Positions 29,302 through 37,420 of a stretch of 64,000 bases of DNA are shown here, piece by piece. The translations under genes were made by a program, and so were the position numbers. Numbering within the stretch: the first letter of the stretch is position 1; each line of letters opens with the position of its first letter. The notes beneath the pieces are model-generated. The model ran no database searches. It had not been told where the DNA came from and was given only the letters and a program-made list of their open reading frames with translations. Source of the DNA: an uncultured Prevotellaceae bacterium (GTDB lineage: Bacteria > Bacteroidota > Bacteroidia > Bacteroidales > Bacteroidaceae); NCBI GenBank assembly GCA_946540735.1, contig CAMNIN010000010.1, positions 1 through 64,000 of the forward strand, given 5' to 3'.

Positions 29302-29976
29302 ATGAAGAGAATTGTTTTTATGGCCATGATGATGATGGCCGTTCTGGGCGCCAAAGCCCAGTATGATCCCGGAACGTGGTCTATGCAGATCAAGTTTGGG
29401 TTTGGTGCCTCGACGATGACGAATATGGAGAGCATCCCCATGAACGAAGGCGTGTCGCTGGATACTCAGTATGCCGGAGCCTCCATGTACGGACTGGATG
29501 TGGAATACCAGGCCACAAAATGGCTCGGTGTGTCGCTGGGTGTCAACCGCTCCAACCAAGGAACTGAATGGAAGGATTACACGGACGCTGATAATATCAA
29601 ATACAGAGATCCGCAGGTGAGTCTGTCGTACCTCAACGTACCCCTCGTGGCCAATTTCTACGTGTTAAAAGGTTTGGCTCTGAAGGCAGGTGTCCAGGCA
29701 GGATTCCTGACCAGTGCTGATGTCAGCATGAGAGTCAAGACCGTCCTGGCTGGCCATGATGTGACGACAAAAACCTCTGTGGATGTCGAGGACGACTGCA
29801 ACAAGGTGGATTTCAGCATTCCTGTCGGCATTTCATACGAGACCAAGAGCCATTTCGTGCTCGGTGCCACCTACAACATCGGAGTGTCCAAGGTCAACAA
29901 GAACAAGATCTTCGGTGAGAAGGACAACAAGAACGGCTTGTTCATGCTCAACTTCGGTTGGAAGTTTGATCTGTAA
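29302..29976 (+). CDS. Outer membrane beta-barrel protein
   Basis: Signal peptide, alternating strand pattern, FMLNFGWKFDL terminal strand. Confidence 0.8.
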   Translation: MKRIVFMAMMMMAVLGAKAQYDPGTWSMQIKFGFGASTMTNMESIPMNEGVSLDTQYAGASMYGLDVEYQATKWLGVSLGVNRSNQGTEWKDYTDADNIKYRDPQVSLSYLNVPLVANFYVLKGLALKAGVQAGFLTSADVSMRVKTVLAGHDVTTKTSVDVEDDCNKVDFSIPVGISYETKSHFVLGATYNIGVSKVNKNKIFGEKDNKNGLFMLNFGWKFDL

Positions 29977-29999
29977 GCCGCGATAGGTCGTTCCGCTCG

Positions 30000-30195
30000 G
30001 CACATCGGAATTTGCCGTTTGGTTCATCGGGATTTGCCGTTTGGTTCATCGGGATTTGTAATCCCGATGCCTTTGTTCTCAAGTTCATCGGGATTTGTAA
30101 TCCCGATGCTCTGAGTATCAGGATTTGTAATCCGAAAAGCGCATTGCAAATGCCAACATCCGATGCGGCCTGATTCTTGGACAAGTCAAGCGTCA
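30000..30195. repeat. Mosaic palindromic repeat family 2 cluster
   Basis: GTTCATCGGGATTTGTAATCCCGATGC...CTGAGTATCAGGATTTGTAATCCG; truncated TTCTTGGACAAGTCAAGCGTCAC. Confidence 0.8.
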
Positions 30196-30207
30196 CAGTT
30201 CATAGGG

Positions 30208-30247
30208 AAAGCCCCCGACCAAGTGTATGACTGGCCGGGGGCTTTTT
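30208..30247 (+). terminator. Intrinsic terminator
   Basis: AAAGCCCCCG...CCGGGGGCTTTTT hairpin. Confidence 0.75.
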
Positions 30248-30403
30248 GCCTGCATTATCGTGGTTTCCGTCTGCATTATCGTGGTTTTCACATGCATTTG
30301 GGGAATTGTTACATTTTTCTCGCAGTTTCATGCAAGGATTGTTGTCTTTTTGTGTTATAATGATGAGTGTTAGCTATAACAATACGTTTTTCATAACATA
30401 CGC

Positions 30404-30802
30404 ATGATGATCAAAAAGATACTGGTGGCCCTGCTGGGCATGATGGTTCTCGTCGGCTGTAGCAGCGATAACGACCGTGATGTGGTTCATCCATTAAAGA
30501 TTGTTGGGCATTGGATGGCCAGCCATCATCATCATTCCAGTTTCTGTGATACGACAGATATGTGGGACTTCACCTTCAACGCAGATGGAACAGGCTGTGG
30601 TCCTTCTAGTATGAAATCATTCAGGTACACCGTCAATGACAACCGTGTCACCCTGAGTCTCATGAATACAGAAAGCTATTTTGGTCAGACGGTCTATGTG
30701 TTTGAGGTGGTGAGCTTTTCGAAAGACAGGATGGAATGGACGGAGATTTCTGACAATCCTCTGATTGACCATAACTTGATCCTGAAATTCTATCGCAAAT
30801 AA
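30404..30802 (+). CDS. Small lipoprotein, lipocalin-like fold possible
   Basis: Lipobox LVGCSSD; IVGHWMASHHHHSSF...WDFTFNADGTG. Confidence 0.6.
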   Translation: MMIKKILVALLGMMVLVGCSSDNDRDVVHPLKIVGHWMASHHHHSSFCDTTDMWDFTFNADGTGCGPSSMKSFRYTVNDNRVTLSLMNTESYFGQTVYVFEVVSFSKDRMEWTEISDNPLIDHNLILKFYRK

Positions 30803-30955
30803 AGGTTTTCGCCCTTTCATAACGCATATTCCTTTGGCATGGCTCCCGGGGCGTTGCCCTGGGTTAGGTGCTTGCTGTCCCGTTGGGGCACTTTGTCTTG
30901 GTTTGAACATACCTGTTTTCATTAAAATGACATGCCTATTGAGGTATGATGATCG

Positions 30956-30963
30956 TATCTTTG
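30956..30963 (+). promoter_or_regulatory. -7 element TATCTTTG upstream of the 21-bp-repeat ORF
   Basis: TAnnTTTG about 26 bp before ATG 30989. Confidence 0.45.
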
Positions 30964-30988
30964 TCCTGTCATTTTAAACTATACCGAC

Positions 30989-31231
30989 ATGAACGATCAA
31001 ATTATCTTTTTTCGGGTGGGGAATGTTACGCCCCCAACCGGGAATGTTACGCTCCCAACCGGGAATGTTACGCTCCAGAGCAAGAATGTTACGCTCCAAA
31101 GCAAGAATGTCACGCTCCAGGGCTGGAATGTTACGCTCCCAACTGGGAATGTGACGCCTCAAACCGAGAATGTGACGGAAAAATCAGGGAAAAGGGCTTT
31201 TTTGACCCTTTTCAGCAGGCTTTTCCTCTGA
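30989..31231 (+). CDS. Putative heptad (NVTLxxG) repeat protein encoded by a 21-bp tandem repeat
   Basis: MNDQIIFFRVGNVTPPTGNVTLPTGNVTLQSKNVTLQ...; ATG just downstream of a -7 box; another frame (30946..31473) is also open across the repeat and longer. Confidence 0.35.
   Translation: MNDQIIFFRVGNVTPPTGNVTLPTGNVTLQSKNVTLQSKNVTLQGWNVTLPTGNVTPQTENVTEKSGKRAFLTLFSRLFL
31019..31174. repeat. 21-bp tandem repeat (GGGAATGTTACGCTCCCAACC), about 7.5 units
   Basis: Successive GAATGTTACG/GAATGTGACG cores every about 21 bp. Confidence 0.9.
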
Positions 31232-31410
31232 AAAGCACGTATTCAGGGCGTGAAGAAAGCACAGATGTGACGGATTGTTACGTCGCAGAACAACAAAAGA
31301 AAAAGAAAGAAGAAAATCCCCCTGCACCCCCTAAAGAAGAAATAAAAATAAAAAACTCACACAAATACGCGCGCGCGAAGCATGAGACGGAGTTTTCGAA
31401 TCCTGAGGAT

Positions 31411-31512
31411 GGCGTATCACGTGACGGAGTGAATCATGGGGGGGGGAGTATCACAGGACGGAGTGAATCCTGAGAACGGCGTATCACGTGACGGAGCAAA
31501 TCATGGGGGAGG
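31411..31512. repeat. 33-bp imperfect tandem repeat, 3 units (GGCGTATCACGTGACGGAGTGAATCATGGGGG) containing a G9 tract
   Basis: TATCACGTGACGGAG / TATCACAGGACGGAG / TATCACGTGACGGAG; G9 at 31438-31446. Confidence 0.8.
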
Positions 31513-31612
31513 ATGGAGCGGATCGGAGGGGAGGACGGAGCGGATCGGAGGAGTATTAGATTCGGGGTGTCGAATATCTCGATATCGTCGCACCCCAGGA
31601 TTTGTCGCTCGT

Positions 31613-32325
31613 TCATCGGGCTTTGACATTTCGGTTCATCGGGATTTGCCGTTTCGGTTCATCGGGATTTTCTTGGTTCATCGGGATTTGAAATCCCGAT
31701 GCTCTGAGTATCAGGATTTGTAATCCGAAATCGCATTTCAAATGCTTATACTCGTTGCGGCCGGATTGCAAATCCGTCCGAACAAAGTTCATCGGGCTTT
31801 GTCGTTTTGGTTCTTGGTTCATCGGGATTTGAAATCCCGATGCTCTGAGTATCAGGATTTGTAATCCGAAAATCGCATTGCAAATGCTTATACTCGATGC
31901 GGCCGGATTGCAAATCCGTCCGAACAAAGTTCATCGGGATTTGCCGCTTCGTTTCATCGGCTTTGACATTTTGGTTCATCGGGATTTGAAATCCCGATGC
32001 TCTGAGTATCAGGATTTGTAATCCGAAAATCGCATTTCAAATGCTTATACTCGATGCGGCCGGATTGCAAATCCGCCCGAACAAAGAAAATCGCATTTCA
32101 AATGCTTATACTCGTTGCGGCTGGATTGCAAATCCGCCCGAACAAAGAAAATCGCATTTCAAATGCTTACACTCGTTGCGGCCGGATTCTTGGACAAGCC
32201 AAGCGTCACCCTATCGGGGTGCCGAGCGACAAATCCGTCCGAACAAAGATTACAAATCCGCCCGAACAAAACTTGCCGCCCGTTACCCTTTCAGGGTACC
32301 GAGCGGCAAATCCGTCAGAACAAAA
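31613..32325. repeat. Large mosaic array of repeat family 2 (units of about 140-160 bp plus about 61-bp sub-units)
   Basis: Repeated TTCATCGGGATTTGAAATCCCGATGCTCTGAGTATCAGGATTTGTAATCCGAAAATCGCATTTCAAATGCTTATACTCGATGCGGCCGGATTGCAAATCCG. Confidence 0.9.
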
Positions 32326-32429
32326 TGGGAGTCGATCCCTCCCCCTCACAGCCACAGGGCTTCCATGGATAACTTTGCCCTGACATGGGCTTCGCGAAAC
32401 CTTTTAGCGGAAAGGTGAGTTGCCGTGGC

Positions 32430-34259
32430 CTATAGTTTTACCACTTTTTTGCCTTGGCGGATGTAAATGCCTTTGGGCAGCCGGTCCATGGTCTTGCCAA
32501 CCATACGGCCGTCGATGGTGTAGATGGAGGTGTCGCTATCCTTGGCGGTCAGTTCTGGCGTAGTGATGCCAAGTTCGAAATCATGGATGTAGGAGAGGTT
32601 GATCACGTTGCCTTTGCTGTTGTCATCGGGGTCCTCGGTGATGTTGTCGAGGGCTTTGTTGAGTTTCTCGCCAGTATAGACTTGGAAATTGACGATGCCC
32701 ATCGTGTCGTTGAGGGCGGTGATACCCGCTGTGCCGGGGAAGGGGTCGCCGGCCAGGTTGGCATAGAAGATGGAATTGGTGATCTTCACGCCGTCGATGA
32801 TCTTGCCCACGTTATAGGCGCAGAAGAGCTTGCCGTCCGCTGGCACGACGGTAAAGCGGGGATGCCCCACATTGTTGTTGACGTCGTTGGACGACAAGGA
32901 GAATGCCGTCGGGTCGTATTCGACATGGTAAACGAGCAGGCCGTGTCCTTTCTGACGGTAGTTGTGGCCGATGTTCTGGATGTTTTCTATGATGAAATAT
33001 TCCCGTCCTTCGGGGTCGTTGTCATTGAGGATGCGGTAGGCCGTACCCCCGTCGTCGAGTGCCTTGATGGACAGGTTGCCACTCTCGTTGAGGGTGGGGA
33101 TGTCGATCCAGCCGAAGGCTTCGCGCTCCCAGGCTGTGAGGGCACAGGGAGAATAGCTGTTGATCAGGTAACTGCCGGAGTCCATCAGGCTCCAGTATTC
33201 CATGGCCTGGTTGTCGCCTTTGGACGACTGCAGGGTGGGGTAGAAGTCGGGCAGGCCGAGGGTGTGGCAGAACTCATGGCACATCACGCCGATGCCGTGG
33301 ATACGCTTGTAGGGAGCACTGGAGTAGCATCCGGGGAAGCCCACCAGTTCGGCTCCCACAGCATACCGTGAGACGCGTTTGCCGTCGTAGGTGCCGCCAG
33401 ATGTGGAGCCGGATTTGGGCCAGATACATTCGTGGGAGTTGCCGTTGAACGCCTCGGAATAGCCGGCATAGATGATGATGACGAGGTCGACGTTGCCATC
33501 GTTGTCGGCGTCATACTGCGAGAAGTCGAGGCTGTCGTTCATCAGTGCGCAGGCGTCTTGAAAGAGCAGGTCCATGCGCTCGCCCTTGCCGCTGTCCTTG
33601 GTGCCGCCGTAGGTCTTGAGGGCACTGGGCAGTGTGACGGGGCCGTAGACGTCGAAGGTCGGGGCGTATTGTCCGAAACTCACGTTCTTGAAATACTGGT
33701 GTACGCTCGATGCGTTCTGGTTCTCGCCGAATCCGTGGTCGGGCAGCGGTGTCGTGGCGTTGAAGTATTCGTCGAATGAGCGCTTGGGGTTCTCTATGGT
33801 GAAAGTGGTGTCGGAGAACTCGGCGAGGATCACCACGGCCTTGGGGGAGCCCTGATGGGGGAATAGGGTGGTGCCGGTATCGTCGATGGGTTCGCGACGG
33901 GCCTTATGGATGGCGGCAGTCTCACGGCCGGCATTCAGGAATGTCTCGCGCTGCTGAGCCTCGGCCAACTGCTTTTCTTGCGGTGTCCGTAGTTCACGGT
34001 TGTGAGCCAGTTGTCTGGTGGCGGTGAGTTGTCCCATGTCATCCACCGCGCCGATGTAGTAGGCTCCATCCTGTTGCACCAGGAGCACGCCGTCGGACGT
34101 GGTGTAGTAGTGGAAGTCCTCGTCACCATGCAGGAGGATAGTCAGGGTGGTTCCATCGCTCTGCCTCACGTCGACGGGTAAGGGATAGGCTCCCACGCCC
34201 CACGTGGTGAGGGTGGTCATGATCCCCAAAATAGCAAAAAGTATTCTTCTCATAATCAT
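32430..34259 (-). CDS. M6 family secreted metalloprotease with T9SS-like C-terminal signal
   Basis: MCHEFCHTLGLPDFY zinc motif; C-terminus IYTIDGRMVGKTMDRLPKGIYIRQGKKVVKL. Confidence 0.9.
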   Translation of the reverse strand: MIMRRILFAILGIMTTLTTWGVGAYPLPVDVRQSDGTTLTILLHGDEDFHYYTTSDGVLLVQQDGAYYIGAVDDMGQLTATRQLAHNRELRTPQEKQLAEAQQRETFLNAGRETAAIHKARREPIDDTGTTLFPHQGSPKAVVILAEFSDTTFTIENPKRSFDEYFNATTPLPDHGFGENQNASSVHQYFKNVSFGQYAPTFDVYGPVTLPSALKTYGGTKDSGKGERMDLLFQDACALMNDSLDFSQYDADNDGNVDLVIIIYAGYSEAFNGNSHECIWPKSGSTSGGTYDGKRVSRYAVGAELVGFPGCYSSAPYKRIHGIGVMCHEFCHTLGLPDFYPTLQSSKGDNQAMEYWSLMDSGSYLINSYSPCALTAWEREAFGWIDIPTLNESGNLSIKALDDGGTAYRILNDNDPEGREYFIIENIQNIGHNYRQKGHGLLVYHVEYDPTAFSLSSNDVNNNVGHPRFTVVPADGKLFCAYNVGKIIDGVKITNSIFYANLAGDPFPGTAGITALNDTMGIVNFQVYTGEKLNKALDNITEDPDDNSKGNVINLSYIHDFELGITTPELTAKDSDTSIYTIDGRMVGKTMDRLPKGIYIRQGKKVVKL

Positions 34260-35047
34260 GATTTTGTTGTAGCTTGACGATCGTAGTAGTATTGTCCTTT
34301 GCCTTTGGTGCGCCAGCCGTAGGCGATGGCATTCTCAGGACAGTGGTGATAGCAGGCGAAGCAGGTGAGGCATCGCCCGTTGTGCTTCCATTCAGGCAGT
34401 TGGCGTGGCGCAGCCACGATATTGTCCACCGGACAGGCCTTCGCACACTTCCCGCATCGCAGGCATCGCGCTGGGTCGGCGCGGAAGGGTTTGTCGGTGA
34501 TCAGCCATCTCACGAAGGCACTTCCCAGGAGGCGGCTGTTGATGCGTGGCCAGCGGCTGAGGTGACGTGGTGTGGCACCCTCGCCGCGTCGCATGATGAC
34601 TGCGATATGTTGTTGCAGTTCGACGGAGGCCTGTGCTTTCTTGCGCTGCTCGTTTTGTAGAGGATCCACATCCATGAAAGGCAGTCCCACATAGCTCTCG
34701 GGCATTTCCAGTGAGAAAGCACTGCTCAGACGCAATCCCGTGTGGGAGAGGTCTTTGCGGAAAATCTCCACCGTTTCCCCGATGTCATCTCCTGCCGTGC
34801 AGAGCATCCAGCAATAGTGACTGCCGGGGTGGGGGATGGAAAAACTCCTGACGAAATCCCGCACCAGTTGCGGTGGGCGCCATCCATGCACAGGGAAGCA
34901 GAAACCGATCCGCTCGCCCTCCTGGAGCTTGCCGTGCCATTCCTCCGGCTCCGGGCAGGCCATGGAGACCAAGGACTCCCCCGTCGCCTCGCTGATCCTA
35001 CGGGCAGCCCATAGGGTGTTGCCGGTGCCTGAGAAATAGAATATCAT
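34256..35047 (-). CDS. EFR1-type flavodoxin-ferredoxin protein
   Basis: MIFYFSGTGNTLWAAR plus two 4Fe-4S motifs CLRCGKCAKACP and CLTCFACYHHCP. Confidence 0.92.
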   Translation of the reverse strand: MIFYFSGTGNTLWAARRISEATGESLVSMACPEPEEWHGKLQEGERIGFCFPVHGWRPPQLVRDFVRSFSIPHPGSHYCWMLCTAGDDIGETVEIFRKDLSHTGLRLSSAFSLEMPESYVGLPFMDVDPLQNEQRKKAQASVELQQHIAVIMRRGEGATPRHLSRWPRINSRLLGSAFVRWLITDKPFRADPARCLRCGKCAKACPVDNIVAAPRQLPEWKHNGRCLTCFACYHHCPENAIAYGWRTKGKGQYYYDRQATTKS

Positions 35048-35051
35048 GTTG

Positions 35052-35059
35052 CAAAAGTA
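35052..35059 (-). promoter_or_regulatory. -7 element TACTTTTG for EFR1/M6 operon
   Basis: caaaagta on + strand just upstream of the start. Confidence 0.5.
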
Positions 35060-35209
35060 GTACTATTTCCGAAAAAAATCAAAACTTTTCATTCCTTTTA
35101 TACCGAAATCCATGTTTTTTGGGGCCATTTTATTGCTGGTTTGTTTTTTTTTGCGTAATATTGCATTTCACAAGACAAAGATTGCATTTCGCAAGACAAA
35201 GCGTATCAA

Positions 35210-35836
35210 ATGAAACAGATATCTCTCACCCTCATGCTGCTGTTTACAGCTTCGCTGTCGTTTGCGCAGAAGCAGATGAGGGACTACTTGGTGAGTATGC
35301 CCGACACGATGGCGCTCTATCTCAACAAGACCAAGCGCACCGAAATGGTCGACTTCTATCAGATGGGAGTCAAGGCCGAGACGTTTAACCTGCTGGAAGG
35401 AACGACCACACTCGACTCGCTCAACGCCACTTTCGCCGATGTCAGGCTCAGTGAGAGCAGCCGTATGCAACTCTCGCTGCTTCCGACCATTCAGGGTGAC
35501 ACTCTGATCTGTGTGTCGCGCACCTTTTATGGCGAAGCACCTGAATCCACGATCTCTTTCTATGATAGCCAGTGGCGTCCCGTCGCTTCAGCAGGAAAAC
35601 TCCCCGACATTTCTTTGGCTGCCATGATGCAGCGACCCGACACCATGTCGGTGGAGCGGTATGATGAACTCCAGCGGTTGGTAGACCCCATGATGCTCTA
35701 TGCAGAGCTCTCGCCGGAGGGGGATTCGCTTACGTTCCGACTTTCTGCGCCTATGACGACAAAGAAGGAAAAAGAGGCATTAAATGCCATATTTGTGCAA
35801 AGAAAAGTGAAATGGGACGGAGAAAAGTTTAATTGA
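35210..35836 (+). CDS. Secreted protein, DUF3256-like
   Basis: Signal peptide; MRDYLVSMPDTMALYLNKTKRTEMVDFYQMG. Confidence 0.65.
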   Translation: MKQISLTLMLLFTASLSFAQKQMRDYLVSMPDTMALYLNKTKRTEMVDFYQMGVKAETFNLLEGTTTLDSLNATFADVRLSESSRMQLSLLPTIQGDTLICVSRTFYGEAPESTISFYDSQWRPVASAGKLPDISLAAMMQRPDTMSVERYDELQRLVDPMMLYAELSPEGDSLTFRLSAPMTTKKEKEALNAIFVQRKVKWDGEKFN

Positions 35837-35890
35837 TGTTAAAAGACAGGCCTTTTTTGAGGGAAAATTCTTTTTTCCCGGAGAAATGCC

Positions 35891-35898
35891 TAACTTTG
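35891..35898 (+). promoter_or_regulatory. Orphan -7 element TAACTTTG preceding a putative small RNA
   Basis: TAnnTTTG with an intrinsic terminator about 50-75 bp downstream and no convincing ORF between. Confidence 0.5.
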
Positions 35899-35903
35899 CA
35901 TCG

Positions 35904-35972
35904 TGTTTTTCATGGTATTAGATTATTAAGGTTAATAAAGATTGGTTGTCGTGAGACAATCAATTTTTTTTT
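35904..35972 (+). ncRNA. Putative small RNA of about 69 nt (promoter-to-terminator unit)
   Basis: CATGGTATTAGATTATTAAGGTTAATAAAGATTGGTTGTC-GTGA-GACAATCAAT(T9); promoter at 35891-35898; 5' end estimated. Confidence 0.55.
35940..35972 (+). terminator. Intrinsic terminator
   Basis: GATTGGTTGTC-GTGA-GACAATCAAT followed by a 9-T tract. Confidence 0.75.
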
Positions 35973-36076
35973 GTGCCTTTTTGAAGCATCTGATGGCTCG
36001 GATTTCGTGGACATCTCTACATTTTTGTCATGGTTTTGTGGGTTTTTGAATCATGTGAAGCCTCGGATTTAGTGGA

Positions 36077-36313
36077 GTAGAGACGTCACATTGGGGCGTC
36101 TCTTTTGATCATGGGGTTTTGTTTGTGGGTGGGTTTTGGAGACGCCCCGGTGTGACGTCTCTACATTTTTTGGCATGGGGTGTTTTGGAGACGCCCCGAT
36201 GTGACGTCTCTACATTTTGGTCATGGGGTAGTCGGGAGACGCCCCGGTGTGACGTCTCTACATTTTTTGGCATGGGGTGTTTTGGAGACGCCCCGGTGTG
36301 ACGTCTCTACATT
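36077..36313. repeat. MITE-like family 1, copy d, with four right-arm copies at 48-49 bp period
   Basis: GGAGACGCCCC[A/G][A/G]TGTGACGTCTCTACATTTT starts at 36138, 36187, 36235, 36283; one left arm at 36077. Confidence 0.9.
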
Positions 36314-36369
36314 TTTTGGCATGGGGTTGTGGATTTTGTCTTGGGGTGGGGTGTGAATGGCCCTGTTTT

Positions 36370-37218
36370 TTAGGAATGGAGGAAGGCGCGGATGGCGCTG
36401 ATTTTCTCTTTCCCTATTTTCCTGCCTTCTTCATAGACGGCCTGCATCTCGTCGGGTTTGTGGGAGATATGTCCGATTCTCAGTGGGGCGGCGGGACGGA
36501 TGACCAAGGCCGTGCCCTCTTGTTCTCTTTGGCGGACGTAGCGCAGTTGATCGTTATACATCAAGTGTCTTTGGTCGAGTGCTCTGATCATGTTGGGATA
36601 GTGTCGCAGGCTCACCCGAAGCAGGGGCATGAGCCTGTTGTGCTCTTTCTGGTAACCCTCGGGTTGGGTGAGCACCACCACGTTGCGCTCGAAGCCCTGC
36701 CTTTCGAAATACTTCAAGGGGATGGAGTCAGCAACGCCGCCGTCGAGCAGCCATTTCCCGTCGAGGTGGACAGGTTTCGACACCATGGGCATCGAGGCAG
36801 AAGCCCTCACCCAGTCGAAACACTCGTCGCCCCCCTGCGTCAACCGTTTGTAGACCGCCTGTCCTGTCTCCACGTCGGTGCAGACCAGGTGAAACTCCGT
36901 GGGGTTGGTCTCGAAAGCCTCGTTGTCGAAAGGGTCGTAGATGTTGGGCACCTGGTGGTAGGCGAAATCCGCTCCGAACAGGTCGCCGGTGGTCAGCCAT
37001 GAACGCATGCTGCAGTAGCGCCAGTCGCGGGCAAACCGCTTGTTGTAGCGGATGGGGCGCCCATGTTGCCGTGAATTGAAATTGACACCGAAGGCGGCGC
37101 CGGCAGATACCCCCACGACGCCGTCGAAATCAATCTTTTCCTCCATCATCACATCCAGTATTCCGGCGGTGAACAGTCCTCTCATGGCACCACCCTCCAG
37201 CACAAGTCCGTATTTCAT
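36370..37218 (-). CDS. Patatin-like phospholipase
   Basis: GLVLEGGAMRGLFTAGILDVMMEEKIDFDGVVGVSAGAAFG; DGGVADSIPLKYF. Confidence 0.93.
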   Translation of the reverse strand: MKYGLVLEGGAMRGLFTAGILDVMMEEKIDFDGVVGVSAGAAFGVNFNSRQHGRPIRYNKRFARDWRYCSMRSWLTTGDLFGADFAYHQVPNIYDPFDNEAFETNPTEFHLVCTDVETGQAVYKRLTQGGDECFDWVRASASMPMVSKPVHLDGKWLLDGGVADSIPLKYFERQGFERNVVVLTQPEGYQKEHNRLMPLLRVSLRHYPNMIRALDQRHLMYNDQLRYVRQREQEGTALVIRPAAPLRIGHISHKPDEMQAVYEEGRKIGKEKISAIRAFLHS

Positions 37219-37249
37219 GAATCATGTATGTATTTAGTTCTCCGAAATG

Positions 37250-37257
37250 CAAAAGTA
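37250..37257 (-). promoter_or_regulatory. -7 element TACTTTTG for the patatin gene
   Basis: caaaagta on + strand. Confidence 0.5.
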
Positions 37258-37420
37258 CCATTATTTTTGCTTTTCGCCATTCTTTAACTTAAAATTATAT
37301 GAAGTTAACGTGGTATTTCTGAATTTATGATAAATGATAAGGAATAAATCGCCGTGTGGTGGATAAAAGCTTAATTTTGCAGAGGTCTTCCGGAAAAGAC
37401 GGAGGTAAAAATCATAAAGT

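Noticed and set aside
31019-31174. CRISPR or clustered spacer array at the 21-bp repeat
   Set aside because: No unique spacers; the variation is point substitution within contiguous units
32370-32416. Second orphan sRNA at TAACTTTG 32370 with the ACCTTTT-AGCGG-AAAGGT hairpin
   Set aside because: Hairpin lacks an immediate T-tract and the unit runs into the M6 gene 3' end; too weak to call as an RNA gene
31613-32418. Multiple 70-130 aa ORFs over the mosaic array
   Set aside because: Repeat-derived on both strands; no promoter and start codon combination or family resemblance
36119-36301. 60-aa ORF with repeated ETPRCDVSTFW
   Set aside because: Period of 48 bp equals 16 codons, so the family 1 arm array is open by arithmetic; the same peptide arises at 50.6 kb in non-coding arrays
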